NCBI RefSeq assembly: GCF_022539315.1
Contig: NC_066315.1
Location: forward strand, 90,808,990 to 90,872,989
Direction: 5' to 3'
Origin: Serinus canaria
Lineage: Eukaryota; Chordata; Aves; Passeriformes; Fringillidae
DNA: 64,000 nucleotides
Shown here in pieces: positions 38,581-50,900 of this stretch; position 1 is the first letter of the stretch, and each line of letters begins with the position of its first letter. The notes under the pieces are model-generated. The model was given only the letters and a program-made list of their open reading frames with translations. It had not been told where the DNA came from and searched no databases. The translations under genes were made by a program, and so were the position numbers.

Positions 38581-38775
38581 CTGAAGTCCATTATTCTTTT
38601 CCTTATTTTTGATCCAGATCTTTCCTTGACCTTGTGGATCAATCAGCAATGGATATCTAGATGCTTTTGTGACAATAATGCCATTTTGAATTGAAAGGTC
38701 ATCATTTGGAAGACCCTGGAGGTTCCATTCACCCACTGTAGCATTGTCAACAAGCATACCAGTAAGGTTCAAGTT
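38581..38775 (-). CDS. Dynein heavy chain exon 11 of 23 (AAA5)
   Basis: A 195-nt exon, phase 0 at both ends, residues 887-951. It starts [20 protein letters not shown], continues [20 protein letters not shown] and [16 protein letters not shown], and ends NKEKNNGLQ before gtaagt. The [15 protein letters not shown] and RYPLLIDPQ blocks are near-invariant in AAA5 of axonemal heavy chains. It follows exon 10 exactly as expected (IPYSK then NLNL). Confidence 0.96.
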
Positions 38776-41700
38776 CTAATAGAAAATATGCAATTACAAA
38801 GTCAGTACCAGTAGCAAACATGCAAATACAAAATTAGTGCCAGTTACAGGACCTATACTAAAACATCTCCTGGATGGTTTTTCTTCTTATTCTAATCAGA
38901 ATGTGTGATGGCGTGTATTTGGTAGTTGTTGCTTACTGTTTCTTTTCTTAAAAGTTCAGTGGCTCAAATACTACAGCTGAGAAGTAATGAAAGTGAATTC
39001 TGTTGAGGCTTTGATGTCCATCACAGACTGTCAGAAAAACTCTGAAGCCAGTTCAATATCTAATGACAAACTGATTTTTTGCCATTTTTAATAGCAAACA
39101 CTTTTCCTGCCAGTTCAAGTGGAATTGTCATCTTGCTCACAAGATCTTCCACCTGCTGGAAAGTGCCTTCCAAGTACAGGATGGCTGTGGGAGACTGAGA
39201 GAAGAATGTGGAGATGTGGATATGGATCAGTAACCATGAACTATCATGAAAGATTATTGCTGCTAAGCTAAAACCCTTCACAGTTCACATATTCTCCTTA
39301 AGTCTGATTTGCACTTATCAATTAACTTGCTTTATTTTATTCACTCTAAAAAGTAACTGGCCTCTCAAAAAGGTGCATGTGAAGAAAAAGCCGCTGAAAA
39401 TAGCAAACCAAACTCTCCAATTTAGAAAAGCACCTTAGTAAGGATTGAGAATTTTAAAAATACAAAAATTGAAGGTATTTCTTTATTTGCTCCTTACATT
39501 TTTCATTCAACAATTCCTACTTGTAGGCTTTATCTAGACATGTTTGAAATAAAGACATGAAAGAAGGAAAGCAAAAGCCTGTAAATCTTATGAAAATCAC
39601 ATAATTCAGCATCTGAAGCCTAAAGCAAAACTTCAAATGCTGTGAGAGTTGTGATACAATCATGAGACCTAATGATACCAGTGGCTGCAAGATGCCAAAG
39701 CTTTTTTACTCCTTTGATTTTTTTTCTTCTAAGATTATTGAAGGCTCACGATGAAGCAACACAAACCATCCTCAGGAGACAGAGAAATTTTAGGAATCAA
39801 GTTTCCATTTTTACAAAGGACAGAAAAGCATTTAATAGGCAAAATTTTCAGCAATTGGAACCTAAAACCATATTTAGCTCCTTAAGCAGATGAGTAGGAT
39901 CTAAACAGCTTTGAACTTTTTCTTACCGACAGCAAGAAGTATCAGTCACCCTGCAACTCTGAAACTCAGCTAATTTAAGTGCCTAACTAAACAGATAAGT
40001 GGCTAATTTTAAACAGATCTTTGTACATTGTTATGCCTAAATGACTCATACGCCCACGGTCAGTTAGTCTGTGACAAAGTAAGGCAGATGTCAAGCCTTG
40101 TGCTTTCCTGCAGTGTGAAGTATCAAGAAAGCCCCATATGCTGCCTTTTGTGAGTACTTAACTCCCTGGGAAAAATCAAAACTCTCTTCAATACAGTATG
40201 ATGGAAATCATAATTCTGCCTTTAACTGGAACTCTAAACAGAATGAGAAATACATTTTGAAACTCATTAACTATGGTATCCATCTAACTGAGACATCCTG
40301 GGGAGGAAGGGGAGAGCAACATAGAAACCATAAGAAAGTATTCCTCAAATTTTCAAGGATGCAGCCAAATAGTAGTGTGGTCAGAATACCCTCATGAAAG
40401 CAGAATTTTAATTCTTTATGTATTGCTTTCTAAGGACATTATATATCCAGTTTCTTATCTTTAAATGGTGAGAATCTGGACAGATACTCCCCAAAGTAAG
40501 TAGCTTTTAAGAACATTTTGTACACTGAACTTGGGAAAGAGCCACCCAGGGATGAGTGTATGTAGGATAAGTCCCATGCCACACTGGTTAAGAATATTGC
40601 CTGAAACTTGTATTGCTCCTGGTACTTTATTAATAAATCCGTCTTGGCCTTACATATTTTTTATCATCAGCAGCTTTCAGAGAGCTTTACTAGGTGGGTC
40701 AGAGTCATTCATCTTTTAAGTCATAGCATAAATTAGGCTGGATTGCAAGTTTCCCTCTCTCAAGTCAAGGTTAATCAGCATTACAAGAATTATGCTAACC
40801 TAACATTAAAAATAATAAAAAAGATATTCAAAAGTAACTTCTGTGACGTGAGCAAACCCCTCATGGAAAAGAGGTCTCCTTGATAGAGGTTTTAAGTGCT
40901 AAATCCCAAGAACACTGAATAGAAGATGCATATCTCCCTTTAGCTGTTTCACAATGATACAGATGTACACAGGTTGCTCAGTAGCTCATAGCATTTTTCA
41001 GCAGCAACTGCTTTGTCAAAATCTTTGACAGCTGAAAACAGGAAATGTTTGAGCTTAATGCCTCAACTCCTGTGCTGAGAGGAAGAGAGAGTCCCTGAAC
41101 TAATTCTCCAGCCTTTACTGCTGAAAGAAAATGTACACAGGTACTCACAAAACCAAGTGGAAGACACCATAGATTACCCAGAAAGACAGCTTTGATTACT
41201 ATGGCCTAAATTCTGCCTTCAGTAGGAATATGTCTTCCAGGTACAGGGAAGATTATTAGACAGACCTCCTAAAAGTCATGGAATAGGAGCCAGGCTGCTG
41301 CTGGCCATGAGCAAAGCCTCTGCACCAGAACATCTGCCAGGTCTGGCACTCCTGAGGGGGGTAAGGGTAAAAGCAAAGGACAAGATTCATGCAAGGTATC
41401 CTGCCCTGTCTCATAGTCCCAGCATGCAGGTTGCTCACCTTAATAAAGGCAGAATATGAAGTGGCAGGAAACAGAAACTGAATATGGGACTGTAGCTCCA
41501 ACTGCATTTTGGGCAACCTCTGCCTGCACAGACACAGGCCAGGGAAGGAGATACTGCAACATCAGCTCACTGAAACAGCCTCACTGGTGACAAAGGTGCA
41601 TGGATTTAAAAGCTAACACTGGAGCAAGCCATGCAAAATGCTTTCTACAAGACACTTCAAATTAAACAAAATTAAATGTTGTGGGTACACAGCAGAAGGC

Positions 41701-42100
41701 ATGACAGAAGGGTATATACTGGTAACACACAGAAGTGCAAAGGTGATGTCTCCTCTTATGAAAAGATGAGTGTATTCTAAGCTGATAAGTTTTACTTTGT
41801 CTCCTGTATTCTGCTATTTCTCCCAGGGCAGCTCATCTCAGACAGTATTTCTCTCTCAGATTTGCCAGAGCAGTGTCCTACATACCAATTGTGAAATGCC
41901 TGACAGTGTAAAGAGGAATTTAAAACATATTGGATTAGAACCTCTGTCAACTGTTCAGATTTTTTATTTATTAAAAATTTGATTGAATGTGACAGCCTGT
42001 ATATAATTTTCCAATTATGTACTTTTCTGGAATGACATGCTCTGTATATAATTTTTCAGCAAGGCAAAGAATAAGGTCAGAACAAAACACGAACACTTAC
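38776..42100 (-). other. Intron between exons 10 and 11 (3.3 kb)
   Basis: Holds a short exon-like open segment (39060-39194). Otherwise no gene or transposon recognised. Confidence 0.75.
39060..39194 (-). other. Unidentified coding-looking segment with splice-acceptor-like start
   Basis: After a pyrimidine-rich stretch ending ttctctcag, the minus strand encodes 44 residues beginning SPTAILYLEGTFQQVEDLVS, continuing KMTIPLELAGKVFAIKNGKK and ending SVCH at a TAG. The composition is protein-like, with alternating hydrophobic and charged residues, unlike the leucine/phenylalanine-rich noise frames nearby. It is absent from the dynein family at this position (IPYSK joins NLNL directly), and I cannot identify a source gene. 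It may be a decayed processed pseudogene, an alternative terminal exon or chance. Confidence 0.3.
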
Positions 42101-42277
42101 TTTACTGTATGGAATCTTGCTAATGTCCATCTCTTTCCTCCACAATTGGAGTAGGAAATTCCTGTACTCCTGGTTGAAAGGTCCAGAATAAGAGAGAAAT
42201 CCAGTGGCCAGAAGAACATTCCCCACCAAATTAATAATTTGATTTTGAAAGCTTTTGCTGCTTGCTGTCCAACGAAG
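42101..42277 (-). CDS. Dynein heavy chain exon 10 of 23 (start of AAA5)
   Basis: A 177-nt exon, phase 0 at both ends, residues 828-886. I translated it by hand because internal methionines are sparse. It reads [20 protein letters not shown] then [20 protein letters not shown] and ends [12 protein letters not shown] before a consensus gtaagt donor. [21 protein letters not shown] is the conserved entry into AAA5. The acceptor is acataaag, with an unusually purine-containing end, but no alternative AG keeps frame with the family. GEK of exon 9 followed by LRWT matches the family pattern GEK-xRWT. Confidence 0.92.
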
Positions 42278-44765
42278 CTTTATGTAAAATATTAAAAAGA
42301 AGTTAGCTTAACAGACACAAAACTAACAAAAACATCTAACTTAAAAACTTATCTCTTTCTGTTAAGTAATTTTTCTTCAAAACAGGAGTATTTTTTGCTT
42401 TAAATCATTTTTTTCAGAAGTAGAGTTTTGCTTGGAAGTGATGGCAACCACCTGACCAAGTGGAGAAAAAGCATCTTTGGGAACAGGCTGGTCAAACTGG
42501 TAAGAAGAGCTTTAAGGGAGGAATGAAGTGTCAGGCAGAGGAGGGCCAATAGTCACGTGAGGAAGTGGAGGACAGGCCTGGCAAACAAAATGTGTGGGGT
42601 GAAATAAACTGTAGGGACCTTGTAATGAACAAAACTGGGCCAATGGAGGACCACCCTAAGGATAACCATAAAAACAAAGTGTCCACCAGACAGAATGGTG
42701 GGGACTGCTTTCATACTGCTTATTATCACAGCTGGCACCTCTCTGAAGTGTTTCTACATGGATGTGCACAGCATGGAGAACAAAAGAGGACTCTCCACGT
42801 GGTTGCAGCATCATGATATGATGAGGGTCATGGGAACGTGGTGGAAAGACATCCACTACTGGAGAGCTGCATCAGCTGTCTATGGGCTTGTTAGGAAGGA
42901 CAGGTTGGGATAGTGAGAAGAGGGGTTTTCTTTCATGTGAGAGGGCAGTGGAATGCATGTGGTCAGTATGGGAGATTCGAGGATGAACAACATGCCAGTT
43001 GGGAGCTTATGGGTTAGCATCAGAGGGAAGATCAGCATGGGAGATGTGTTTGTCTGTCACAGACAATGTGATTAACAAGAAGTAGATGAGGGGAAGAAAC
43101 CTTGCATCCACAGGCCTTGATCTACATGGGGAACTTCAGCAACCCAATATCTGAAGGGACAACACAGAAAGACACAAGCAATCCTTGAGGCTTTAAGGAA
43201 GGCATTGACAAAAGTTCTCAACACAATCGAGTGAGGATTTAATGAGGGAAAGGCAGTTTGCTTAATGTCAGACTTGCAGATAAAGAACTAATCAGGGATC
43301 TAAAATTTGGGGGCAGCCTTGGCTGAGATTGTTTAGACTTGAACACAGAGAGTGCAGGGGAATTTGTACACATGTACTTATGTGCACAAATACATGATGG
43401 GAAGGTGCAAAGAGGAACTTCGGTACTTTGGAAACTGGTACATTGTGAAATGACAAGGGGCAATGGACACAAATTGGAATATAAGATATTTAAATTCAAC
43501 AGACAAAAATCCCTCTCTTTCAGAGAGAGTGGTCAAAAACTGAAATAGGTTGACAAGGGAAGTGGTGGAATCCTGGAAGATATTCAAATCCCAACCAAAA
43601 AATGCCCTGAGCCTTCAGTAGGGGGGAAGGAGGGATGTGTGTTTTGTATTAGATGGTCTCCAGGGGTCCCTTCCAATCTCAATTATTCCATGAGGCTGCA
43701 ATTTTATAAGTATTATTTTTCATATGCTAGAAAAAATTCAAATAATTAATTGATATTTTGCTTATTAATTTCTTTCCAGATTTCTGTTCCCTTTACAATC
43801 ACTCCGCATCCAATCTTGGTCAGGACCTGCATGTTTCAAGTTTAAAAAACATACCTTTAACCCAGTGTCAGTTTTGCCTAATCCTCCAAGTGCCATACAG
43901 AGTCTTTAATTGTTTTTGTCTGAATTTTCAAAAGTAGAGTGGAATAACAGCTCCTACAAAACTTCATAAAACCCACAATAAGTCACTATAATTCCCTATT
44001 TTTGCCTTGCTCTTAAATTTAGAAATTCACTGAAAAAATACGAAAAAGCATCTAAGATTTTTGACTGATGTAATTTGAAGGGCAGCAATGCAAAGATATG
44101 CTGAGGTGCTGGCTTCACAGGACACAATGGTTGAAGTCAGAACTCTCATAAATTTTGACTTTGTGTGAAATCAATGAAGGAATTAACAAAGCAAATAAGA
44201 AGAGGGAGGAAAAGAGTATCCTGCTTCCTCTGAAAACCTTCAGGCTGAAGCCAAAAAGATCTGCATAGGAAGGGTGAATTTCAAGCTCAGTGCAGAGGAT
44301 AACAATTAGCCCATAATTCTGTAAAAGGCTCCAGTAGAAACCTAAGCTTCAATTATAATTCAGGAAATTAGTCAAGCTTCAAATTTGTATTCTTGTATAC
44401 TTGGTGAGAAAAAGAGAGTAATCCTTCTTATAAATATTTTAGGGCAATTATTTAGGTTAAGCATAATTCCTCTTAAAAAAGCTAAAAGGAATTTGGCTCC
44501 TTGGCTTTAAATCTGAACTTTATCCTCATATGAATCATACGTTATAACATAAATCTTCAGGCAGAAGAATTAACAAGAAATTGCTTTACTTTTTTAGACA
44601 CACTAACATCAAGGAAAACAACCATACATATAACTAAAAAAAGTGTCCTGTGATATCAAGATGTCACCACGCCTTGAGTTTGCTGAGCACTGCTGTGATC
44701 ATTACGGAGCATTCTCAAACTGCACAGCTACTTTGTGCTGGAAACCTGCACATGTGTGCTAATAC
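42278..44765 (-). other. Intron between exons 9 and 10 (2.5 kb)
   Basis: About half of it is a CR1 element in the opposite (plus) orientation. The remainder is AT-rich and unremarkable. Confidence 0.85.
42430..43697 (+). mobile_element. CR1 LINE, internally deleted, with remnants of the ORF2 endonuclease region
   Basis: Plus-orientation CR1. The 5' part (about 42690-43330) aligns with the start of CR1 ORF2. It shows the gctggcacctctctgaagtg block, the endonuclease stretch around gggaacgtggtggaaagac (42832), then atggggaacttcagcaaccc and gggggcagccttgg. The reading frame is broken by stops and small indels. The 3' part (about 43400-43697) has the usual gggcaatgg-cacaaa and gggaagtggtggaatcc blocks, ending in gatggtctccaggggtccct. 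The reverse-transcriptase region between them is missing, so the copy is dead. The 5' limit is approximate. Confidence 0.85.
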
Positions 44766-44984
44766 CTTTTCTCCCCCTAATCCTTCAATCAGAGCTGAGG
44801 CATTGTTCATCTTCCTTCTGCAAGCCTCAGCATCATCGAGCAAGGCCTGCTTCTCTTTCACAGCAGTGTCATACATGGCTTGTACTTCATCCAGCTCCAT
44901 TTGCTTCTCGTCCAGCTGATTTTGTGCACTATTCAGCTCCATTTGGGCAGCTGCAAGTCTTGCTTCCTGCAAAGCTAAATTTGC
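44766..44984 (-). CDS. Dynein heavy chain exon 9 of 23 (stalk coiled-coil helix 2)
   Basis: A 219-nt exon, phase 0 at both ends, residues 755-827. It begins [20 protein letters not shown] and runs through [36 protein letters not shown] and [12 protein letters not shown]. This is the descending stalk helix that pairs with the helix of exon 6 and returns to the ring at AAA5. Length and register match the family. The acceptor is ctgtag and the donor gtatta. It is separated from exon 8 by a 7.1-kb intron. Confidence 0.95.
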
Positions 44985-47900
44985 CTACAGATATTTAAAA
45001 GTAAAGAGTAGTTAATACCTATTTTTTGACAGAAGCAAATGACATTCATTTAATGGCACATACTGTACTGTGCTGGTTACTTTTAAAACTATTACATGTT
45101 CTAAGATGACAGAAGTTTTTTCTTTTTACTTCTGGATAAGAAGCATAGCATTAAAATTATTCAAGTTAATCTTAAGATATTTAATAATATTTTCAGAATG
45201 GTCTATTGATCATGCAATGACCAATGATTTCAAATCACAATACACTTGAAATAGCGGCATACTAGATATATGAGGCAATATACTATGGGTTGCCTTATAT
45301 AAATGCCTCCTGTAATATATTCTCCATGCAAAAGAAATTTAATACTGTCTTCATTAATTATAAAATAATAAAAATTACAACATACACTACTCTTCTGCTT
45401 TCTTTTTCCATCAATTACCTCTACAACAAAAATATAACAAATGTATTTTTTGCTCCTCTGGAAAGTAAAACTCCAGAGACTTTTTTCACATTTCTCTATA
45501 AATTTGCATGATGACTTACCAGTCATTTAAATGTGGCCTTTTAACTTTTATATTCCTAACAGGGTTGAAAAAATATTCTGTGAATTTAGAAAGTATTTCC
45601 ATATACATTTGCAAAGGATTAGAGCCTAACAAATTTCTTATGAAATTCACACTTACAGATAAAGGTTGCTTTCATTTACTCTGAATATTTAAAAAAGCTT
45701 GTTTAAATATCATGTCTCTTATTTCTGTTTTTTTTTTCTTCTATAAGAGTTATGAAGACGGAAACCAAGAATCTGTAAAACCTGTTTTATTAGGAATATG
45801 AAATTTGACACTTGCATTACATCACATCAGAAAAGTAGCAGTAAAAGGCATCTCTCTTAAGGGATAACTCCTAATCAACAGCATAACCATGGGTTGGGGT
45901 CTGGTCTATCTCAAAAGAGTGGTTTGTGAGCAGGGAATTAGAGAAGCATATCTGTACTAATCAATGAAGTAGGTTACTAATGTCTGTGTACATGTATGTT
46001 GCATACATGTGTATTGCCTACAGGTACATCACATGTATCTCTGCCCATCTATATTAGCAATCTAGGTATTTGCAGACAGTATATGCTAGAGAATCGCACT
46101 GCCAGTAAAATTTCATCTACTGTAGCCACCTGCTATGTTGACAGATCCCAGAGACAAAAACATATTTTGGAATCCAGATGAACCAGTAAAATGTCTGCTC
46201 ATAAAATTTCCATCATGCAAGAATGCTGAAATATTTTTACTTCACTGTTTATCAAAAAACACATTAAAGAGCATCACCTAGAAGTAAGCACGGCTCAATC
46301 AGTGAGTTTTGATTAAATCCAGCTAAGCAGATTTCAGATCAACTGCTAATATATTTTAGTGAATCTTGGACCATTGGGCAAAGTTCCAACAGCAAAGGAG
46401 TTTTTAGCAGGTGGCATAGTATTACTGTCCCCCCCTGCACGAGGGGAAAGGGTGAGGTACAAGAGAGAGAGTGAGAGAGAGAGAGATAGTGCAGGGTTCC
46501 TTCTGCATCTGAATAAGAAAGGCCTGACAACAACTGGCTTAATAAGACAACTTCCTTTAAAAAAGTCATAAGAAGAAGACAGACAGTGAGTAAACTTTAT
46601 ATCCCCTCAAATGCTGGACACCCCACATTCATGCAGCATCAGAGAGCCAGGATATTTTTGCCCATGGCATCCTATGCAGAGCAAATCCTGTCCATGAAGA
46701 GAAAACTTTTTCTTTTGGCCATTCAAACTATCTTAAACCCCTCTTATTATTCTGTCTTATTAAAGCAGATGCCTCATTTAGCCATCTGTTGTCAGGTCTT
46801 TCTTCCTGAGATCCAACAGGAGCCCTGCACCAACCCTCTTCTACCTCCTTCCACCACCTTCCCTACTGCAGAGCATTCTCATATCCTTAAATTCTCTGAG
46901 GGCTAAAAATGGGAGTCGAAGGATAATATGACATATTGTTTCAGTCCCAGCTGACAAATACTGAGCTTATACAGGAAACAAGATCCTTGGAGGGCTGTGA
47001 ATAACAGCCTTGGCAGAACAGCTGGAACAACAGAGAACTTACACCTGGTTGTGTGCATTCATATAACACCTTGACATTTATCACAGCAGGATGTGAACTT
47101 CAATGCAAAAGGATGGGCATGTGAATTCCCAATACATATGAGCAATGATGCCTTGTAAATATGAAAAGCAGGTCCCTGTGCAGCAATAAACTACCCAGAA
47201 AAGTGCAAAAGATGGATGAAACAAACTTCCCCATTCTTAAAAACTCTTAAAAGGCTATCAGCTTTGAAGATGTAGGGACAGCATAAAAATATTTCAGATG
47301 AGTACAAAAAAAAATAGTATATTGTATTCTAACATGAAAAGAATCCCTAAACTTATTTACACAAGATTTTACAGATTTTCTGGAAGATAACCTATAGTAA
47401 GAAACTATTTTACAGACAATTTAATCAGAGTTCTCAGCTGTTTTCAGGGCAATCATAACAACGTGTAAGACATTATAATATTAGTTTGATTTATAGGCTG
47501 CTTGATCATATGTGATGAACAATGGTTGGTGGCATGAGAACTGACAGCTTACATATCAGGATGACCAACCTATGTGATTCCCAAAGGCAGAAAGACTACT
47601 TGGCTCAGATGAGCCTTTGAAATCATCACTATTTGCTTTCCCCCGGTTGTTTTTTTTTTTCCCCAAACTAAAGTTTTCAAAATTTCACGGGTACAAACAC
47701 AGCTTTTGTATTGACATCAGTGTTAGGTTGGCTGGCAGCCTCCTGTATAGAACTCTGCCATCAGAGCAGGAGGCAAGTTTTGCTGCCAAAGAGAATCTTC
47801 TGCACAAGAAGACTATTACAGCTGCAATCAGCTCCATACAAACATTTCCAGCCAATATTAGGCAGGAAGGAAACATGTTTCCCAACCACTATGAACCACT

Positions 47901-50900
47901 GTAGCCTTTCTAATTTTAGTGGCATTGCCCTGTGAACAAGCTTCACACCCTTCATTTCATCCCTCTGCATCACCCAGCAGAGCAGGATACACAATTTGCT
48001 CCAGCTGGATGCACTGTGAAAGGCTGAATAAATGAATTTTATGCAGATGAATCATGAGGATTTAAGACATGAGGTCCACACTCTGATCTGTGCTCCTGGA
48101 GAAGTGGTGCTACCCTGGAACATGACTGGGCTCGTGTGAGAGCAGCAGCTTCAGCCTTTCTTTGCCTTTGGCATTGTGGAACCAGACAGACAATGCTCCC
48201 AGCTCCTGCTCCAGCCAGTGCTGCTACTGCCCTCTGCATCTGCCTGCATGGGGCAGGTACAGACAGCACCTGTGCCAGCAAGGGCCTCAGCCTCAAGAGT
48301 TTAGCAGCTGTTTTGCCTTCTTCCAAGCTGCCCTCAGAGAGGACTTCATAGCAGGTGGTGAGATGAGTCTGCCCCTCTTATCATTTTTGCATTGCACACA
48401 AAACCAGAAGAAATAAACATCATTACAGTCACAGCTCTACTCTTAAGTGAAACATGCCCAGGACCTTTCTCTGACCAGCATAAAATAACTCACATTAAAC
48501 TCTCTCACCCTCTAAAACACTATAACTACATGTTGGCAGCCTTGTGGGAATGGCTCTTGGACCAGGCTAGAACCTGAAAGGTGCCCAGAGACTACTGAAA
48601 AATGCTGTTTAGCAAAGACCAAATCACACTAGGGATCATTATAAAAAATTTCCAGTGTAAATTATCACTTTTCAGTGCCTAGAAACATTCACTAGTACTG
48701 TTTAATTTATTAGTATTGACATAGACACTAAGTTTGCTGCTGATCCATTGCAAACTCAGTTTTGCAAAGTACCAAGTATATCTGACCCTGATCCAAGGAA
48801 GTAGTTCAATAAAAATGAATTCTCCAACAGAAAGAAACCTCACACCATTTAATGCTATTCCTGATCTTGGATGGAATGCCCAGAACAACCCCAAATCACT
48901 CTGAAGAGCAACTGCTGCTCAGTAAATTGAGGAAATGTTACAGGAGAATCCCATTAGGAAATAAAAAGCATCCAAAACTATAGAGTTCTTTATAAGCAAG
49001 GATGATTTGGAGCTTTCCTAGCACTTCTCTTGTTAAGGAATTTCAGTTTTCAAAGCCAGCTGTTCTTACAGTCCATTGAGCACTTACTGCTGCTGGACTA
49101 GATCAGAAGGCTTCTTGGACTCTGTCACTCTGCTCCTGACCTTCTGGGGATGAGATAAGTGCTCATCTTTGTCTTTTGCTTCAGTCCTGTTCTGGGCACA
49201 TGGCATCTGACTGAAGACTCTTCATGGACATGCTGTCTCAAAACTGCCTCCATCCCAGATTACTGCAGATTTTTCCTATAGACACTTCATTGGTTTTGAA
49301 CCAACCTTCACAGAGACTCAACATCATGATACACTTGTATCCACCAAAGATTGTAAAAAAGGCAAAGGCATACACAGTTTTGTGGACATTCCAAAGCCAG
49401 TGTTTTTACCTCACCAATACAAATTTTAAAAAATAAATATACACCTGCACATATATATATACACGTATGTACACATGCAAACAGATCCAGACAAGAGTGA
49501 CATTAATAAAATCTTGGCCTCACTTTCTTTGAGATCAAATTAACCTTTGAAATAAACAGAAATCATATCTCTTATCTGTTTTTCACTTTCTGTACTAGCT
49601 AGTGAAGGACTTTCCATATTTTCTGTTCAGTTACATGTCTTGACCTCACTGTTTTGTTAAGTGACCTAATCCTTCCCTTCATCCCCCCAAAATACCAAAG
49701 TATATTCTTTCCTTTTACAGTTATTGTGGGCCTTGGATTTAGACTTGCTTGCTTGTTTTCCTGCCCAGTGGGCATCACCTTGTCAAGGACACGCTTATTT
49801 AAATGGGCAACTATCAAATTTCAACACTCCTTCACTATTACCTCTTCTTCAGGTGCGATGTTTCCTTTCATTGCTTGCTGTGGATTTTAGTTCAGCATGG
49901 AGACAAATGAAAGTAGAAAAGGCAATAAAGTCTCATACGTAAAACTGAGTGTGACAGGGAGAATCCTCAATATCAAACAGAATTTATAAACTGTAAACAG
50001 ACTTCCCTTGATCACTATAACAGCCTAAGGAGAACTTAATTAAAGCCACTGCAGACATCCCTATGGGAAATTATACTCCTATACACAGTATTTTAATTGG
50101 AGGCTAACAGTATCACAGCAAAAGTCAGGGCTTCTCCAGTCTGCTCTTATATTCTTCAAATAATGGATAAGGAGCAGATGGTGTTTCAAAATTCTCAGGT
50201 TAATGCAGCAGGCTGGTTTACTAGATATCAATCTGGGGAGGAACAGCTCATCCTCCTGCTTGACCCTTGCAATGACCCTTGGGCTGCAGGTAACTTATCT
50301 CAAGTATGCTAGTATCCATTCCTAGGAACCAGATATTTTTGCACACAAAGTATATAAGTTAGAAAATATAAGTTTTTGCACACTAAAAAATATATCATAT
50401 AACATCTATCATCTATCAATCATCTATCATCTATCATCTATCATCTATATAATTTTGCACACTAAATATATACATTATTAATATATATTTTTTGCACAAT
50501 AAATTATATATTTCTATATAAAAATAAATAATTTTGCACTCTAAAACATAAGTCGCTATTAATTAGTTTTCACAGGCTGTCATCGTTAAGATAAATGAGG
50601 CAATGAGTCTCACTTAAGATGCAATTTAAAAATATATTGAATCTATTTTGCAGGTGTTGAAGGGGATTTATATCCTCTAACAGCAGTTAGAATAACACAG
50701 CTTGATTAATTCATTCAGTAAACCTGCTTTTAGCACTGGATGGATTAGCCTGGGCTAGTACTTTATGCAGTTTAATTGTACGTTTATATTCAATTATTTT
50801 CTTAGCATCACTACACTGCTTTCTGCAATATCTCCTGCATACTTTACATTCTTCCTCCCTCCCTCTATCATCTTCAGATTTTAAAATACTTTTGACTGTT

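Noticed and set aside
48039..48351. Overlapping open frames in a slightly GC-richer patch, possible CpG island or promoter
   Set aside because: CpG dinucleotides are sparse, and the frames are low complexity without start context or similarity.
50403..50449. ATCT repeats considered as a CRISPR-like direct-repeat array
   Set aside because: Units are 4-7 bp with no spacers, and the sequence is a vertebrate nuclear genome.
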